The notes under the pieces: model-generated | What the model saw: only the letters and a program-made list of their open reading frames with translations | The model's database searches: none | What the model was told of the DNA's origin: nothing | Assembly: GCA_902574955.1 (NCBI GenBank) | Contig: CACGPQ010000004.1 | Location: forward strand, 1 to 60,388 | DNA from: an uncultured Synechococcaceae cyanobacterium | GTDB taxonomy: Bacteria; Cyanobacteriota; Cyanobacteriia; PCC-6307; Cyanobiaceae | Length of the DNA stretch: 60,388 nt | Reading direction: 5' to 3' | Position numbers and translations under genes: made by a program | Part shown: piece after piece, positions 35,015-42,082 of the stretch | Layout of the letters: every line of letters starts with the position of its first letter | Position numbering within the stretch: the stretch's first letter is position 1

Positions 35015-35116
35015 CTATCTTTTTTGGCCGAAGTAAATTAAAGCTAAAAAAGATAAAATGCTTACCAAAGCAATTAAGTACCAACCAGTTGAGGAGTTGC
35101 TAGCTATTTCGTTCAT
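35015..35116 (-). CDS. Small membrane protein (33 aa), fourth of a coupled run
   Basis: 33 aa: NEIASNSSTG, one helix (WYLIALVSILSFLALIYFG), QKR end. Its ATG directly follows the TAA of the previous gene (TAAATG). N-out, C-in orientation expected. Function unknown. Confidence 0.6.
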   Translation of the reverse strand: MNEIASNSSTGWYLIALVSILSFLALIYFGQKR

Positions 35117-35206
35117 TTATTTTGAATTATCGGAGGAATTGATTATTTGAGTGAAAATTACAATTGATATCATTAAAAAAACTAAAAGGATGTAAGTTAC
35201 GTTCAT
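35117..35206 (-). CDS. Small membrane protein (29 aa), third of a coupled run
   Basis: 29 aa: one helix (VTYILLVFLMISIVIFTQII) and a polar end NSSDNSK. Flanked by TAAATG junctions on both sides, which is hard to explain unless it is translated. Function unknown. Confidence 0.55.
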   Translation of the reverse strand: MNVTYILLVFLMISIVIFTQIINSSDNSK

Positions 35207-35461
35207 TTATAGAAAAATGCTAATTATCAAAAAGATTATTCCTAGAACTACCGTAACAATCGCTCCATCTACTAATAAGTCTTTCCATGTATAACTTTTA
35301 AGCATCCTCGTTTTATCTTCTTCACTCATAAGGTTTTTTAACCACGTCCAATCTAAAAGCTGTGTCAATGCAACGCCAAAAATTAAATGACCAAACAAAA
35401 TACCAATTAGATCAATTCTAGAAATATCTTTAGTGAGACTTGTAATAATAAAAAAGTCCAC
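35207..35461 (-). CDS. Membrane protein (84 aa), second of a coupled run
   Basis: 84 aa from a GTG that shares one base with the preceding stop (TAGTG). Two hydrophobic segments: about residues 17-38 (DLIGILFGHLIFGVALTQLL) and 65-83 (GAIVTVVLGIIFLIISIF), joined by a charged loop with TWLKNLMSEEDKTRML. Function unknown. Confidence 0.65.
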   Translation of the reverse strand: MDFFIITSLTKDISRIDLIGILFGHLIFGVALTQLLDWTWLKNLMSEEDKTRMLKSYTWKDLLVDGAIVTVVLGIIFLIISIFL

Positions 35462-35688
35462 TAGCTTTTTTCTTTATTAGATAAGACACCACCTTCTTCT
35501 TTGTATTTTTCCCAAGCTTCGCTTATTTTTGCTTTAGAGAAATTTTGTTTCCCCTCAAAGAATTTATTTTTGAGGGTATTAAAACTATTAGTCAGCTCTT
35601 TTTTTGTTGGTTCATCAAGAAAGTTTGATGTTAATTTCCATAAGTACCAGCTACTAGCTAGAAGAAGAATTAATCCCAGTAATTGCAT
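35461..35688 (-). CDS. Membrane-anchored helical protein (75 aa), first of a coupled run
   Basis: 75 aa: an N-terminal helix (LLGLILLLASSWYLWKL) anchors a long charged helical region (EPTKKELTNSFNTLKNKFFEG, AWEKYKEEGG). Heads the four-gene run. Function unknown. Confidence 0.65.
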   Translation of the reverse strand: MQLLGLILLLASSWYLWKLTSNFLDEPTKKELTNSFNTLKNKFFEGKQNFSKAKISEAWEKYKEEGGVLSNKEKS

Positions 35689-35778
35689 ATTGGTTTTTTA
35701 CTATGCTACAACTTTTTAAATGGTTTCGATAAGTTAATTTATTTAATACCTGTAGAATTTTTTTGATATGGATAAAAA

Positions 35779-35934
35779 TTAAAACTTTAACCAGTGGAAA
35801 AATATCCTATCCAGCAACCATATAGTGAGACCCCCTTCCAAGAAAGCCAACCAGTACATCCCATAATCAGAAAACCCCATTTGTTCTTTTACGGTTTTAA
35901 TTAATTTTTTGTGAGCTTGAATGAGATCTTTCAT
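35779..35934 (-). CDS. Small membrane protein (51 aa)
   Basis: 51 aa. A basic N-terminal helix (IQAHKKLIKTVKEQMG) precedes SDYGMYWLAFLEGGLTIWLL, a Trp-rich hydrophobic segment. The FLEGG element also occurs in the protein at 29804 (LFFLEGGIAK). Function unknown. Confidence 0.6.
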   Translation of the reverse strand: MKDLIQAHKKLIKTVKEQMGFSDYGMYWLAFLEGGLTIWLLDRIFFHWLKF

Positions 35935-35949
35935 GAACAATCAAATTTT

Positions 35950-36201
35950 TTAAACCTGCTTAATTTCTTTAATTAAAAACCCCCTCCCGTAGCAAGATAG
36001 ACATGTTTTAGTCTCATCTAATGAAATTCTTAGAAAACCTGCTCCATTACATCTAAAACAATTTACTTTAGCGTTTGAATAGATTTTTGATTTAATTTTA
36101 GCAGCACGATTTAAGTAAGAAACAGTTTCTTTACGACCGTTTGCTTTGACAGCTTTGTTTAGAAGCTTTTTGTAGTTGATTTTAAGTTCTTGGGTATTCA
36201 T
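35950..36201 (-). CDS. DnaJ-type zinc-finger protein without J domain (83 aa)
   Basis: 83 aa. The basic N-terminal half is helical; the C-terminal half has CFRCNGAGF and CLSCYGRGF, two CxxCxGxG repeats as in the DnaJ cysteine-rich domain, enough for one zinc. No J domain. Related short zinc-finger proteins in plants and cyanobacteria (BSD2/LQY1-like) assist assembly of Rubisco or photosystem II; any such role here is a guess. Confidence 0.75.
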   Translation of the reverse strand: MNTQELKINYKKLLNKAVKANGRKETVSYLNRAAKIKSKIYSNAKVNCFRCNGAGFLRISLDETKTCLSCYGRGFLIKEIKQV

Positions 36202-36492
36202 TTTTAATACAAACTATGATGCGAATACAGGAAAACTAAATGTTAAAGTAATTTAAAAAAGCTTTGGATTTCCTGTCTATATTTCTAATCTGATCTCTTA
36301 CTGAGATCTGAATAATATAACCAATATTTGTTTTAGATGTTTAGTTTTCAGAGGATTAATCTGTATATTTAATAGAAATTTTATATTTGATAAACTTAAA
36401 ATTTTGAGTGATCATTCAAGAAAATATTATTTTGGCTTAGAAAGTAAGTTTGGAAGATTTATTATTTAAAAAATATTTTAAGCTCTAGTAGA

Positions 36493-36618
36493 TCATCCAG
36501 CCTTTTTGAGGTTTTTAACTAAAAAATCATTTTCATTAGTAAGAACTTCCAGCTTAGATTTTTCCAAATCTTTTTTGATTTCGGGATTTAAATCCTTTTT
36601 TGTCTCATTTAGATTCAT
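36493..36618 (-). CDS. Small Lys-rich helical protein (41 aa)
   Basis: 41 aa, soluble, one long charged helix. The end SKLEVLTNENDFLVKNLKKAG aligns with the C-terminus of the protein at 32510 (SALENLKTENERLVNSLKKSG), about half identical. Function unknown. Confidence 0.6.
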   Translation of the reverse strand: MNLNETKKDLNPEIKKDLEKSKLEVLTNENDFLVKNLKKAG

Positions 36619-36652
36619 AAGATTAGTACTTAAATTTAATTTTGAAAGACAG

Positions 36653-36673
36653 TTGGGATCATAGTGATCCCAA
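36653..36673. repeat. Perfect 9-bp inverted repeat
   Basis: TTGGGATCA, loop TAG, TGATCCCAA. It is flanked by A on the plus-strand 3' side, not T, so it is not a normal terminator in either direction. Could be an operator or a cruciform. Confidence 0.6.
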
Positions 36674-36681
36674 AAAAAATT

Positions 36682-36792
36682 TGTGGATAGTTTTTCCTAA
36701 AAGAAGATAATATTTTATTTTGCACATAGAAATTCAAATTTAATCAACATATTGTGGAAAACCCTGTTGAAAAACACTTAAAAAGTGGATAA
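36682..36792 (-). promoter_or_regulatory. Cluster of three DnaA-box-like sites
   Basis: On the minus strand: CTATCCACA (36682-36690), TTTTCCACA (36753-36761) and TTATCCACT (36784-36792). TTTTCCACA is the cyanobacterial DnaA-box form; the other two differ from TTATCCACA by one base. Three same-strand sites within 111 bp is more than expected by chance, but binding is untested. Confidence 0.4.
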
Positions 36793-37152
36793 CTCTTCGG
36801 GAGCATTATCAAAACAAGCTTTTCTGGAAAACTTTTTAAGTATTAATACTTCATCAAAAAAAATAAAATATAGTTTAAAAAGTAACATAATCTCTTGTTA
36901 TAACAGTGGGATCATTACTTTTTTAAAAAGATTAAATATCTATACCAGAAGTTCATGTTGATAAAAAATTTAAAAAATTTTTTGTGCATGATGTATCAAA
37001 TTGAAAATTAAAGTGAAGAAAAATCAATCTAAACTTGAAATTTTGAATTTTTGTCATAGTTGATAAAAAATTGTTTAATTCGGTTTTCTCTATGAAAATA
37101 TTTCTCAAACTTAAAATTAATTAAATAAATTGAATTAAGTTAATTACTCAAA

Positions 37153-37389
37153 ATGACAGAAGAAAAAAAGGATTCAAAAAAGTGTTCTGGAAAGAAAAAC
37201 ATAATGTTTGCCTATGGTTTTACACAAATTTGTTCTAGTGTCATCTCTGCTGTAGCTTTGGCTGCAATAGCTTTTGGGTTTTGTTCAGTAAAAAAAGAGT
37301 CCAAGCTTTTCAATAAATGCGTTGCCGAAATTATTGAAGATGGTGGTACTAATTCAGAGGCGGTAAGGTATTGCAATGGAGGCAATTAA
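37153..37389 (+). CDS. Small membrane protein with two-Cys tail (78 aa)
   Basis: 78 aa. Lys-rich N-terminus, one helix (SSVISAVALAAIAFGFCSV) near residues 28-46, then a tail FNKCVAEIIEDGGTNSEAVRYCNGGN. The tail spacing, Cys-~18-Cys-x-GG, resembles the end of the protein at 56984 (CYGGEE). Overlaps the next gene by 14 nt. Function unknown. Confidence 0.6.
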   Translation: MTEEKKDSKKCSGKKNIMFAYGFTQICSSVISAVALAAIAFGFCSVKKESKLFNKCVAEIIEDGGTNSEAVRYCNGGN

Positions 37390-37651
37390 AAGTCTCTCAC
37401 AGAATAATCAAGTGGATTCGACAAGTGATTTGATTATGGACTCTTTGAAAGATCCAATTGGTGAGACTAACCACTTTACTTGGTTTATAACAGATATTGG
37501 TATTGTTGCTCTATTTAAAAAAAATGAGAACTTTGAAACTTACAGCTCGATTGTCGAAATTGAGGCGAATAAAATCGCTTTGGATATAACGAAAGAAGAG
37601 AAAGAGTACCTCAAAATAAAAGAGAGACAGCTTTTCTTGTTTTATTCATAA
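37376..37651 (+). CDS. Hypothetical protein (91 aa)
   Basis: 91 aa, soluble and acidic, with alternating strands and helices (HFTWFITDIGIVALFKKN; KIALDITKEEKEYLKIKERQ). Starts inside the end of the preceding gene, so probably coupled to it. No family recognised. Confidence 0.55.
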   Translation: MEAIKSLSQNNQVDSTSDLIMDSLKDPIGETNHFTWFITDIGIVALFKKNENFETYSSIVEIEANKIALDITKEEKEYLKIKERQLFLFYS

Positions 37652-37671
37652 TCTAGGATTTAGTTCTTGAT

Positions 37672-37866
37672 TTAATAGGATGGCTCAAGGTTAAAGGCCG
37701 GCTCCATAATATTATTTTCACTAATTAATTCGTAGGTTAGCTCTTTATTTAGGGCATTTATATAGGATGTATAAAGTTTTCCCCAAACAAATTCAAATTC
37801 ATCTTTACTTAAATTCTTGAAAAGAATTTCTCCTTTGAAGTAAATGTGATAAGAATCATTCATCAT
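37672..37866 (-). CDS. Hypothetical protein (64 aa)
   Basis: 64 aa, acidic. YHIYFKGEILFKNLSKDEFEFVWGKLY looks like a strand-strand-helix unit seen in several short cyanobacterial proteins. Start may be either of two adjacent ATGs. Function unknown. Confidence 0.55.
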   Translation of the reverse strand: MMNDSYHIYFKGEILFKNLSKDEFEFVWGKLYTSYINALNKELTYELISENNIMEPAFNLEPSY

Positions 37867-37961
37867 GGAAAATAAATCTTATCCTTTTTAACGCAGTGAA
37901 ATATGTATGTAGTATTAGGTGCTACTAAAAAGAAATTTATATTTAGGGCTTAGAAATACTT

Positions 37962-38273
37962 TTAGACTATCCGTGTATTCATTTTTTGTTTTTTGAATAA
38001 TCCGACTGTTTCATCAAGATCCATGCAAGGCTGAATACTAATATCCATTAACCTTCTCCAGGGATGCCATTGCTTCCAAATTGTCTCAAGAGAATCTGCA
38101 CTCACTACAGAATGTCCAATCCCATTTTGAACCATAAAAATCCAAGAATGGACCTCATAGTTTTCAGGTCTGTTTTGGGGCCCACCTGATTCATACCAAT
38201 TAATAAGCATTTCTGCTCCTTCTTCTTGATCCTCCCCATCAGTAAATTCGTAGGAAATCAAATACCTTTGCAT
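37962..38273 (-). CDS. DUF3303 family protein
   Basis: 103 aa. YLISYEFTDGEDQEEGAEML, YESGGPQNRPENYEVHSWIF and SADSLETIWKQWHPWRRLMDI follow DUF3303, short soluble proteins of the dimeric alpha-beta barrel type common in marine cyanobacteria. Function unknown. Confidence 0.7.
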   Translation of the reverse strand: MQRYLISYEFTDGEDQEEGAEMLINWYESGGPQNRPENYEVHSWIFMVQNGIGHSVVSADSLETIWKQWHPWRRLMDISIQPCMDLDETVGLFKKQKMNTRIV

Positions 38274-38374
38274 ATAGATTATTATTAAAATCTCTAAACT
38301 ATTTTAACTCCTGATTTATATATTGCCTGCCAATTTAATTAATGCTATGAAGTTTATATAAGTTATTGTATTGA

Positions 38375-38479
38375 ATGACCGAAAGATTTGGGAAAATTAA
38401 AAAGAATATTTTGACGAATTTATCTTTTATAAATAAGACAATCTTGAAGTATTTTCAAAACCATGATCTGTTCGTATAG
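38375..38479 (+). CDS. Doubtful small ORF (34 aa)
   Basis: 34 codons, basic and amphipathic (ERFGKIKKNILTNLSFINK), no ribosome binding site, in a 283-bp gap. Listed only because the gap otherwise holds nothing. Confidence 0.2.
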   Translation: MTERFGKIKKNILTNLSFINKTILKYFQNHDLFV

Positions 38480-38556
38480 CTCCAGTTAAAAGATAAAATT
38501 TGATACTTTTTAAAATTTCTTAAATTAGTTAACATATTTATACTTTATAGATACCG

Positions 38557-38940
38557 ATGATAAATAAAAAGGATAGTAGTGATCCCATTGATAATTTAGA
38601 ATACGAAAAAGTTCTAGAAGAAGAAATAATTAATTCATACGAAAGTAAATTTCAGAAAGATACTGAAGAAGATAGTAAAAAGATTAAATTTTACAGACTT
38701 AAAAGAACCCCATTAGAAATACTAAATAGGACATTTTTCTTTTTCTTTATTGGAAGTTTTCTTTTCTCTTTGTTTTTAGCTTATTCAGAAAGTAAGTTAT
38801 GGTTCATACTTTATGTAATAAGTGCATTGTCATGTGTTTTCTATACTCCTAATAGAAAGGCACTTAAAGAATTAATAGCAGCTTGGCCAAATATAGAGGA
38901 TCTCATTAAAGGGAGGAGTATGTGGAGAAAAGGCAAGTAA
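38557..38940 (+). CDS. Membrane protein with acidic N-terminal domain (127 aa)
   Basis: 127 aa. A long acidic N-terminal region (~60 residues), then two adjacent hydrophobic helices (FFFFFIGSFLFSLFLAYS and LWFILYVISALSCVFY) and a basic C-terminal helix (NRKALKELIAAWPNIEDLIKG). First of three closely spaced genes (7 nt, then 4 nt overlap). Function unknown. Confidence 0.65.
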   Translation: MINKKDSSDPIDNLEYEKVLEEEIINSYESKFQKDTEEDSKKIKFYRLKRTPLEILNRTFFFFFIGSFLFSLFLAYSESKLWFILYVISALSCVFYTPNRKALKELIAAWPNIEDLIKGRSMWRKGK

Positions 38941-38947
38941 ATAGATT

Positions 38948-39040
38948 ATGAAACTGTTAAGTTCATTTAAAAAATGGTTATTAAATATCCTTTTGCCATA
39001 CATAGAGGGCACCAATAAGAAGAAAGAGGATAAAAAATGA
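38948..39040 (+). CDS. Small basic amphipathic protein (30 aa)
   Basis: 30 aa: LLSSFKKWLLNILLPYIEGT and a Lys-rich end. Starts 7 nt after the previous gene; its TGA overlaps the next ATG (ATGA). The position between two coupled genes supports translation. Confidence 0.5.
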   Translation: MKLLSSFKKWLLNILLPYIEGTNKKKEDKK

Positions 39041-39174
39041 GTTTAATAAAGGTTGGAATTATTGTTGAAATTTTTTTGTTTGTGGGAATTTTTTTATGGG
39101 TTAGGAAACTAAATAGTAAACAAAGTAGGCAACCATCTCTATCAAAAAAAACAATAAAAAATCTCAAATTTTAG
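39037..39174 (+). CDS. Small membrane protein (45 aa)
   Basis: 45 aa. One helix (IKVGIIVEIFLFVGIFLWV) followed by a strongly basic tail (RKLNSKQSRQPSLSKKTIK). Overlaps the previous gene by 4 nt. Function unknown. Confidence 0.6.
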   Translation: MSLIKVGIIVEIFLFVGIFLWVRKLNSKQSRQPSLSKKTIKNLKF

Positions 39175-39295
39175 AATTTTGATCACAAAATAAGGAATCT
39201 TTATAAAGAGATCAAATTTATGGGATAATTCTTTATTTTTTTCTCTCACTTTGTATGTGAAATAGGTTAGAACATCTACATCGTTCTTAAAAAAT

Positions 39296-39649
39296 ATGGT
39301 TTCCTCCATTCAAGGTCTTGCTCCAATAACTAATCCTTTAAATAGTGTCTTAGTAGAAAAGAAACTAATAAATGTTGATCAAAAGTTTATTCAACTTGTT
39401 TCTCTTGCAGAAGGTTTACCTCGTACAGAAGTTATTGAAAGTGGAAGGAATTATTGGAGAGGTGTTTGTAGAAGCTTGATTTTTAGATTTCCTGACGATC
39501 TTGAAATTTTAAAGCTTGATGTAAGAAGTTATGTAGATAGATCAAAAGGAATTATTCAGATAAGATCTGCAGCAAGATTAGGGCAATCAGATTTAGGCGT
39601 AAATCTAAGAAGAGTGGAATACTTGTTAAATCAATTAGAAAAATCTTAA
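39296..39649 (+). CDS. DUF1499 family protein
   Basis: 117 aa. The C-terminal half (FPDDLEILKLDVRSYVDRSKG, IQIRSAARLGQSDLGVNLRRVEYLL) carries the DUF1499 signature RSASRxGxSDxGVNxxR. Found in cyanobacteria, proteobacteria and plastids; function unknown. Soluble in this organism, where other members have a lipid anchor. Confidence 0.8.
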   Translation: MVSSIQGLAPITNPLNSVLVEKKLINVDQKFIQLVSLAEGLPRTEVIESGRNYWRGVCRSLIFRFPDDLEILKLDVRSYVDRSKGIIQIRSAARLGQSDLGVNLRRVEYLLNQLEKS

Positions 39650-39726
39650 TTAATCTATTTTTTATAAATCTAAGGTTCTTTTTACTAAATAGGTGTGCTT
39701 TAATTCATAAGAATATTTGAAATGCC

Positions 39727-39858
39727 ATGGTAAAGATAATCTTAGTTGGAATTATTGTCGCGCTTGTATATTCTCAACCTGACCTTCGTCTTACGGTCGC
39801 TGATTGGTTAAAAGCAGCTTCTGATTTTCTTATTGAATCGGTACAAGTAAAACCTTGA
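39727..39858 (+). CDS. Small membrane protein (43 aa)
   Basis: 43 aa: helix VKIILVGIIVALVYS, then a polar helix (DLRLTVADWLKAASDFLIES). Base composition is less AT-rich than the flanks and codon choice looks coding. Function unknown. Confidence 0.6.
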   Translation: MVKIILVGIIVALVYSQPDLRLTVADWLKAASDFLIESVQVKP

Positions 39859-40041
39859 ATTAATTTTTAATGAAGCATTAAATAAGACCTGAGATAGTAA
39901 TCATTTGTTTAATGCATAGAGCCACGAAAATAAATATTATTATTCTGCTTAATATGTATTGCACTTAAACAAATAAATAGTTTTAGGAACATAATAGAAA
40001 ATTTTTTTGAAATATTTGAATAGTTAACGATAATAAGGAAT

Positions 40042-41097
40042 ATGAAGCTTAGATTATTTGAGTTCTATTTTATTAAAGACTATTTAAGGCCTTGGTTTGG
40101 TCTTATTTATTCTTTGTTCTTTCTGTTTTTTTTAGGTGCAATTGGCTATCGAATAACAGAGGGATGGGAATGGAGTGATTGCTTATGGATGGTTCTGATC
40201 ACAATAACCACTATTGGTTTTGGAGAAGTTCAACCTTTAAGTCCTGAAGGCAGGATTGTAACTGTCTTGGTAATTGTGGGCGGATTGATCTTTATTCAAT
40301 TTACCTTTCAAAAAGCTGTTAGATTATTCGAATCCGGCTATTTTCAAAGAGTAAACGAATTACGTTTTAAAAGACTTCTTAGAAAAATGGAAAATCATGT
40401 AATTTTGTGCGGATATGGGAGGGTAGGTCAGGAAATATCTAATCAAATAAAAACACAAAATATTCCAATTATCGTTGTTGAGAGTGATGAAGACAGAAAA
40501 AAGATTGCTGAAGAAAATGGTTTAGAAGTACTTTGTGCTGACGCCACTCTTGATGAGACTTTAAAACTGGCAGGATTAGAAAAATGCAAAAGTTTGGTTG
40601 TTACCTTACCCAATGATGCTGCAAATTTATATGTGGTTTTAAGTGCAAAAGGGATAAGAAGTTCTATAAGAGTAATTGCGAGAGCTGGAACTGAAGAAGC
40701 CGCAAGTAAGTTGAGATTAGCTGGAGCAAGTATAGTAGTAAGCCCTTATATTGCAGCGGGAAGAGCAATGGCCTCAATGGCCTTAAGACCAATCGCTATT
40801 GATTTTCTAGATCTATTAGCAGGAAGTGAATGTGAAATTGAAGAATTTGAATTAAGTAATGATATTAGTCTTTTTGAAACAGCAGAGAAAAGATCACTCT
40901 CTGAACTTGGAATAGGCAAAAAGAGTGGTGCGAAAATATTAGCCATTAAGGAAAATGAAAAGTTGTTCACTAATCCTGGCGGCAATTTCATACTTCAACC
41001 AGGTCAGGTTTTAATAGCATTTGGTAGTAAAGAACAGCTAAATATTTTGAACGGATTATTAGGGAAACTTGTCGTAGCAGTAGAACTATTAAAGTAG
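40042..41097 (+). CDS. Two-helix potassium channel with RCK (TrkA-N) domain
   Basis: 351 aa. Two membrane helices (residues ~17-35 and ~72-90) flank a pore loop with the selectivity filter TTIGFGE. A Rossmann-type RCK_N domain follows (HVILCGYGRVGQEI, VVESDEDRK, VLCADAT) and a C-terminal TrkA-C domain (residues ~270-350). MthK-like architecture: a K+-selective channel gated by ligands on the RCK ring. 36 nt before the region coding the cytochrome c precursor. Confidence 0.92.
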   Translation: MKLRLFEFYFIKDYLRPWFGLIYSLFFLFFLGAIGYRITEGWEWSDCLWMVLITITTIGFGEVQPLSPEGRIVTVLVIVGGLIFIQFTFQKAVRLFESGYFQRVNELRFKRLLRKMENHVILCGYGRVGQEISNQIKTQNIPIIVVESDEDRKKIAEENGLEVLCADATLDETLKLAGLEKCKSLVVTLPNDAANLYVVLSAKGIRSSIRVIARAGTEEAASKLRLAGASIVVSPYIAAGRAMASMALRPIAIDFLDLLAGSECEIEEFELSNDISLFETAEKRSLSELGIGKKSGAKILAIKENEKLFTNPGGNFILQPGQVLIAFGSKEQLNILNGLLGKLVVAVELLK

Positions 41098-41151
41098 ATA
41101 GATTGATATTCAGAATTAATTGCTAAATTAATTGTGGGTGAAATAAATCAA

Positions 41152-41505
41152 ATGAAAATATTTAAATTTCTCTTTGTAATTCCAGTAATAACTTTAATAA
41201 TTATTTTTCAAACCTCTTTACAAAATAAATATCTAATGGCTTCTGATATTAGAGATGGAGAGATGATTTTTAGAAATGTTTGTGCAGGCTGCCATGTAAG
41301 AGGTGGATCAGTCGTTCTTAAAGGATCCAAATCATTAAAACTTTCCGACCTTGAAAAAAGAGGAATAGCTGATGTAAATTCAATAAAAATAATTGCTAAT
41401 GATGGGATTGGTTTTATGAAGGGTTATAAAAATAAATTGAGGAATGGAGAGGATAAGGTTCTTGCACAATGGATTATTCAAAATGCAGAAAAGGGTTGGG
41501 AATAA
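41152..41505 (+). CDS. Cytochrome c6-like class I c-type cytochrome
   Basis: 117 aa from the ATG at 41152 (an ATG/GTG-type start six codons earlier is open). Signal peptide/helix FKFLFVIPVITLIIIFQTS. Heme site CAGCH with RNV before it; the C-terminal FMKGY segment supplies the sixth-ligand Met and EKGWE ends the protein as in cytochrome c6. Lumenal or periplasmic electron carrier. Sequence between heme and Met is unusual (VRGGSVVLKGSKSLK), so this may be a divergent c6 paralogue. Confidence 0.85.
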   Translation: MKIFKFLFVIPVITLIIIFQTSLQNKYLMASDIRDGEMIFRNVCAGCHVRGGSVVLKGSKSLKLSDLEKRGIADVNSIKIIANDGIGFMKGYKNKLRNGEDKVLAQWIIQNAEKGWE

Positions 41506-41874
41506 ATGAAAAGCGTATTTCTTGTTTCGTTTTTATTTCTATTAGCTGAATTTTCTTTTGCTGAGGAATTAACTAATTACACAATTACATCTGATTCTCA
41601 AATAAATACTTTAGAAGGAGATTTAGAGGCTAAAGGAAATGTAGTCATTAAGAGTAACAGTGGTAATTTTGAGGCTTATTCGGACAAGCTTTCTTTTGAC
41701 AAGGATGATAAATCTCTAAAACTTATTGGTAATGTATATGTAAAAAATTTAGAGTCTGATGGAATTGCAATTGAAGAAACATCTGGAGATGAGTTGACCA
41801 TATTTACTGATACAGGAATTTTTGAATTCAAATCTCAAAACAAAAATAGAGTAACAACAAAAATTAAATTCTAA
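41506..41874 (+). CDS. LptA/OstA-like exported protein
   Basis: 122 aa, ATG immediately after the cytochrome stop. Signal peptide of ~19 residues (FLVSFLFLLAEFSFAEE), then the OstA-N beta-repeat pattern (SDSQINTLEGDLEAKGNVVIKS, SDKLSFDKDDKSLKLIGNVYV). LptA bridges lipopolysaccharide across the periplasm in Gram-negative bacteria; a lipid-transport role here is inferred from the fold. Short but complete. Confidence 0.8.
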   Translation: MKSVFLVSFLFLLAEFSFAEELTNYTITSDSQINTLEGDLEAKGNVVIKSNSGNFEAYSDKLSFDKDDKSLKLIGNVYVKNLESDGIAIEETSGDELTIFTDTGIFEFKSQNKNRVTTKIKF

Positions 41875-42017
41875 ATAAAGAGTTGATATTTAATTGAAAT
41901 CTTAATTTCTAGCTATTAATGCCGATATATACATAAAAATTTTTTATATCAAATTAATTTGATTTATTTATCTTTAAATTTTTTAATAGATGTCAAATTA
42001 TCATGACTTTCATATAC

Positions 42018-42047
42018 CTTTAAGTCCTCTTAAAGTCTTTTACAGCA
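42018..42047 (+). promoter_or_regulatory. Pho-box-like direct repeat before pstC
   Basis: CTTTAAGT CCT CTTAAAGT CTT TTACAGCA: three 8-bp units at 11-bp spacing, as in cyanobacterial PhoB (SphR) boxes (PyTTAAPyPy(T/A) repeats). The first two units match well, the third poorly. About 35 bp upstream of the pstC ATG, with an AT-rich -10-like region after it. Fits phosphate-starvation control of pstCAB. Confidence 0.65.
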
Positions 42048-42082
42048 TTTAGTAGTAGATTTATAGAGATATTCTTTTTTTA

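Larger units (their letters stand above)
36619..37152. other. 534-bp intergenic region with DnaA-box-like sites and a palindrome
   Basis: No gene seen on either strand; the longest gene-free stretch in the window. It contains a perfect 9-bp inverted repeat (36653-36673), three DnaA-box-like 9-mers on one strand (36682, 36753, 36784) and then very AT-rich DNA up to the plus-strand gene at 37153. This is a plausible regulatory or replication-related site, described under findings. Confidence 0.5.

Noticed and set aside
36653-36673. Perfect inverted repeat as a terminator
   Set aside because: On the plus strand it is followed by A, not T; on the minus strand the T-run precedes the stem. Kept as a repeat only.
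38967-39167. 66-aa minus-strand ORF opposite two coupled small genes
   Set aside because: Plus-strand genes here are joined by 7-nt and ATGA junctions; the minus product is a Phe/Leu/Ile/Ser-rich shadow.
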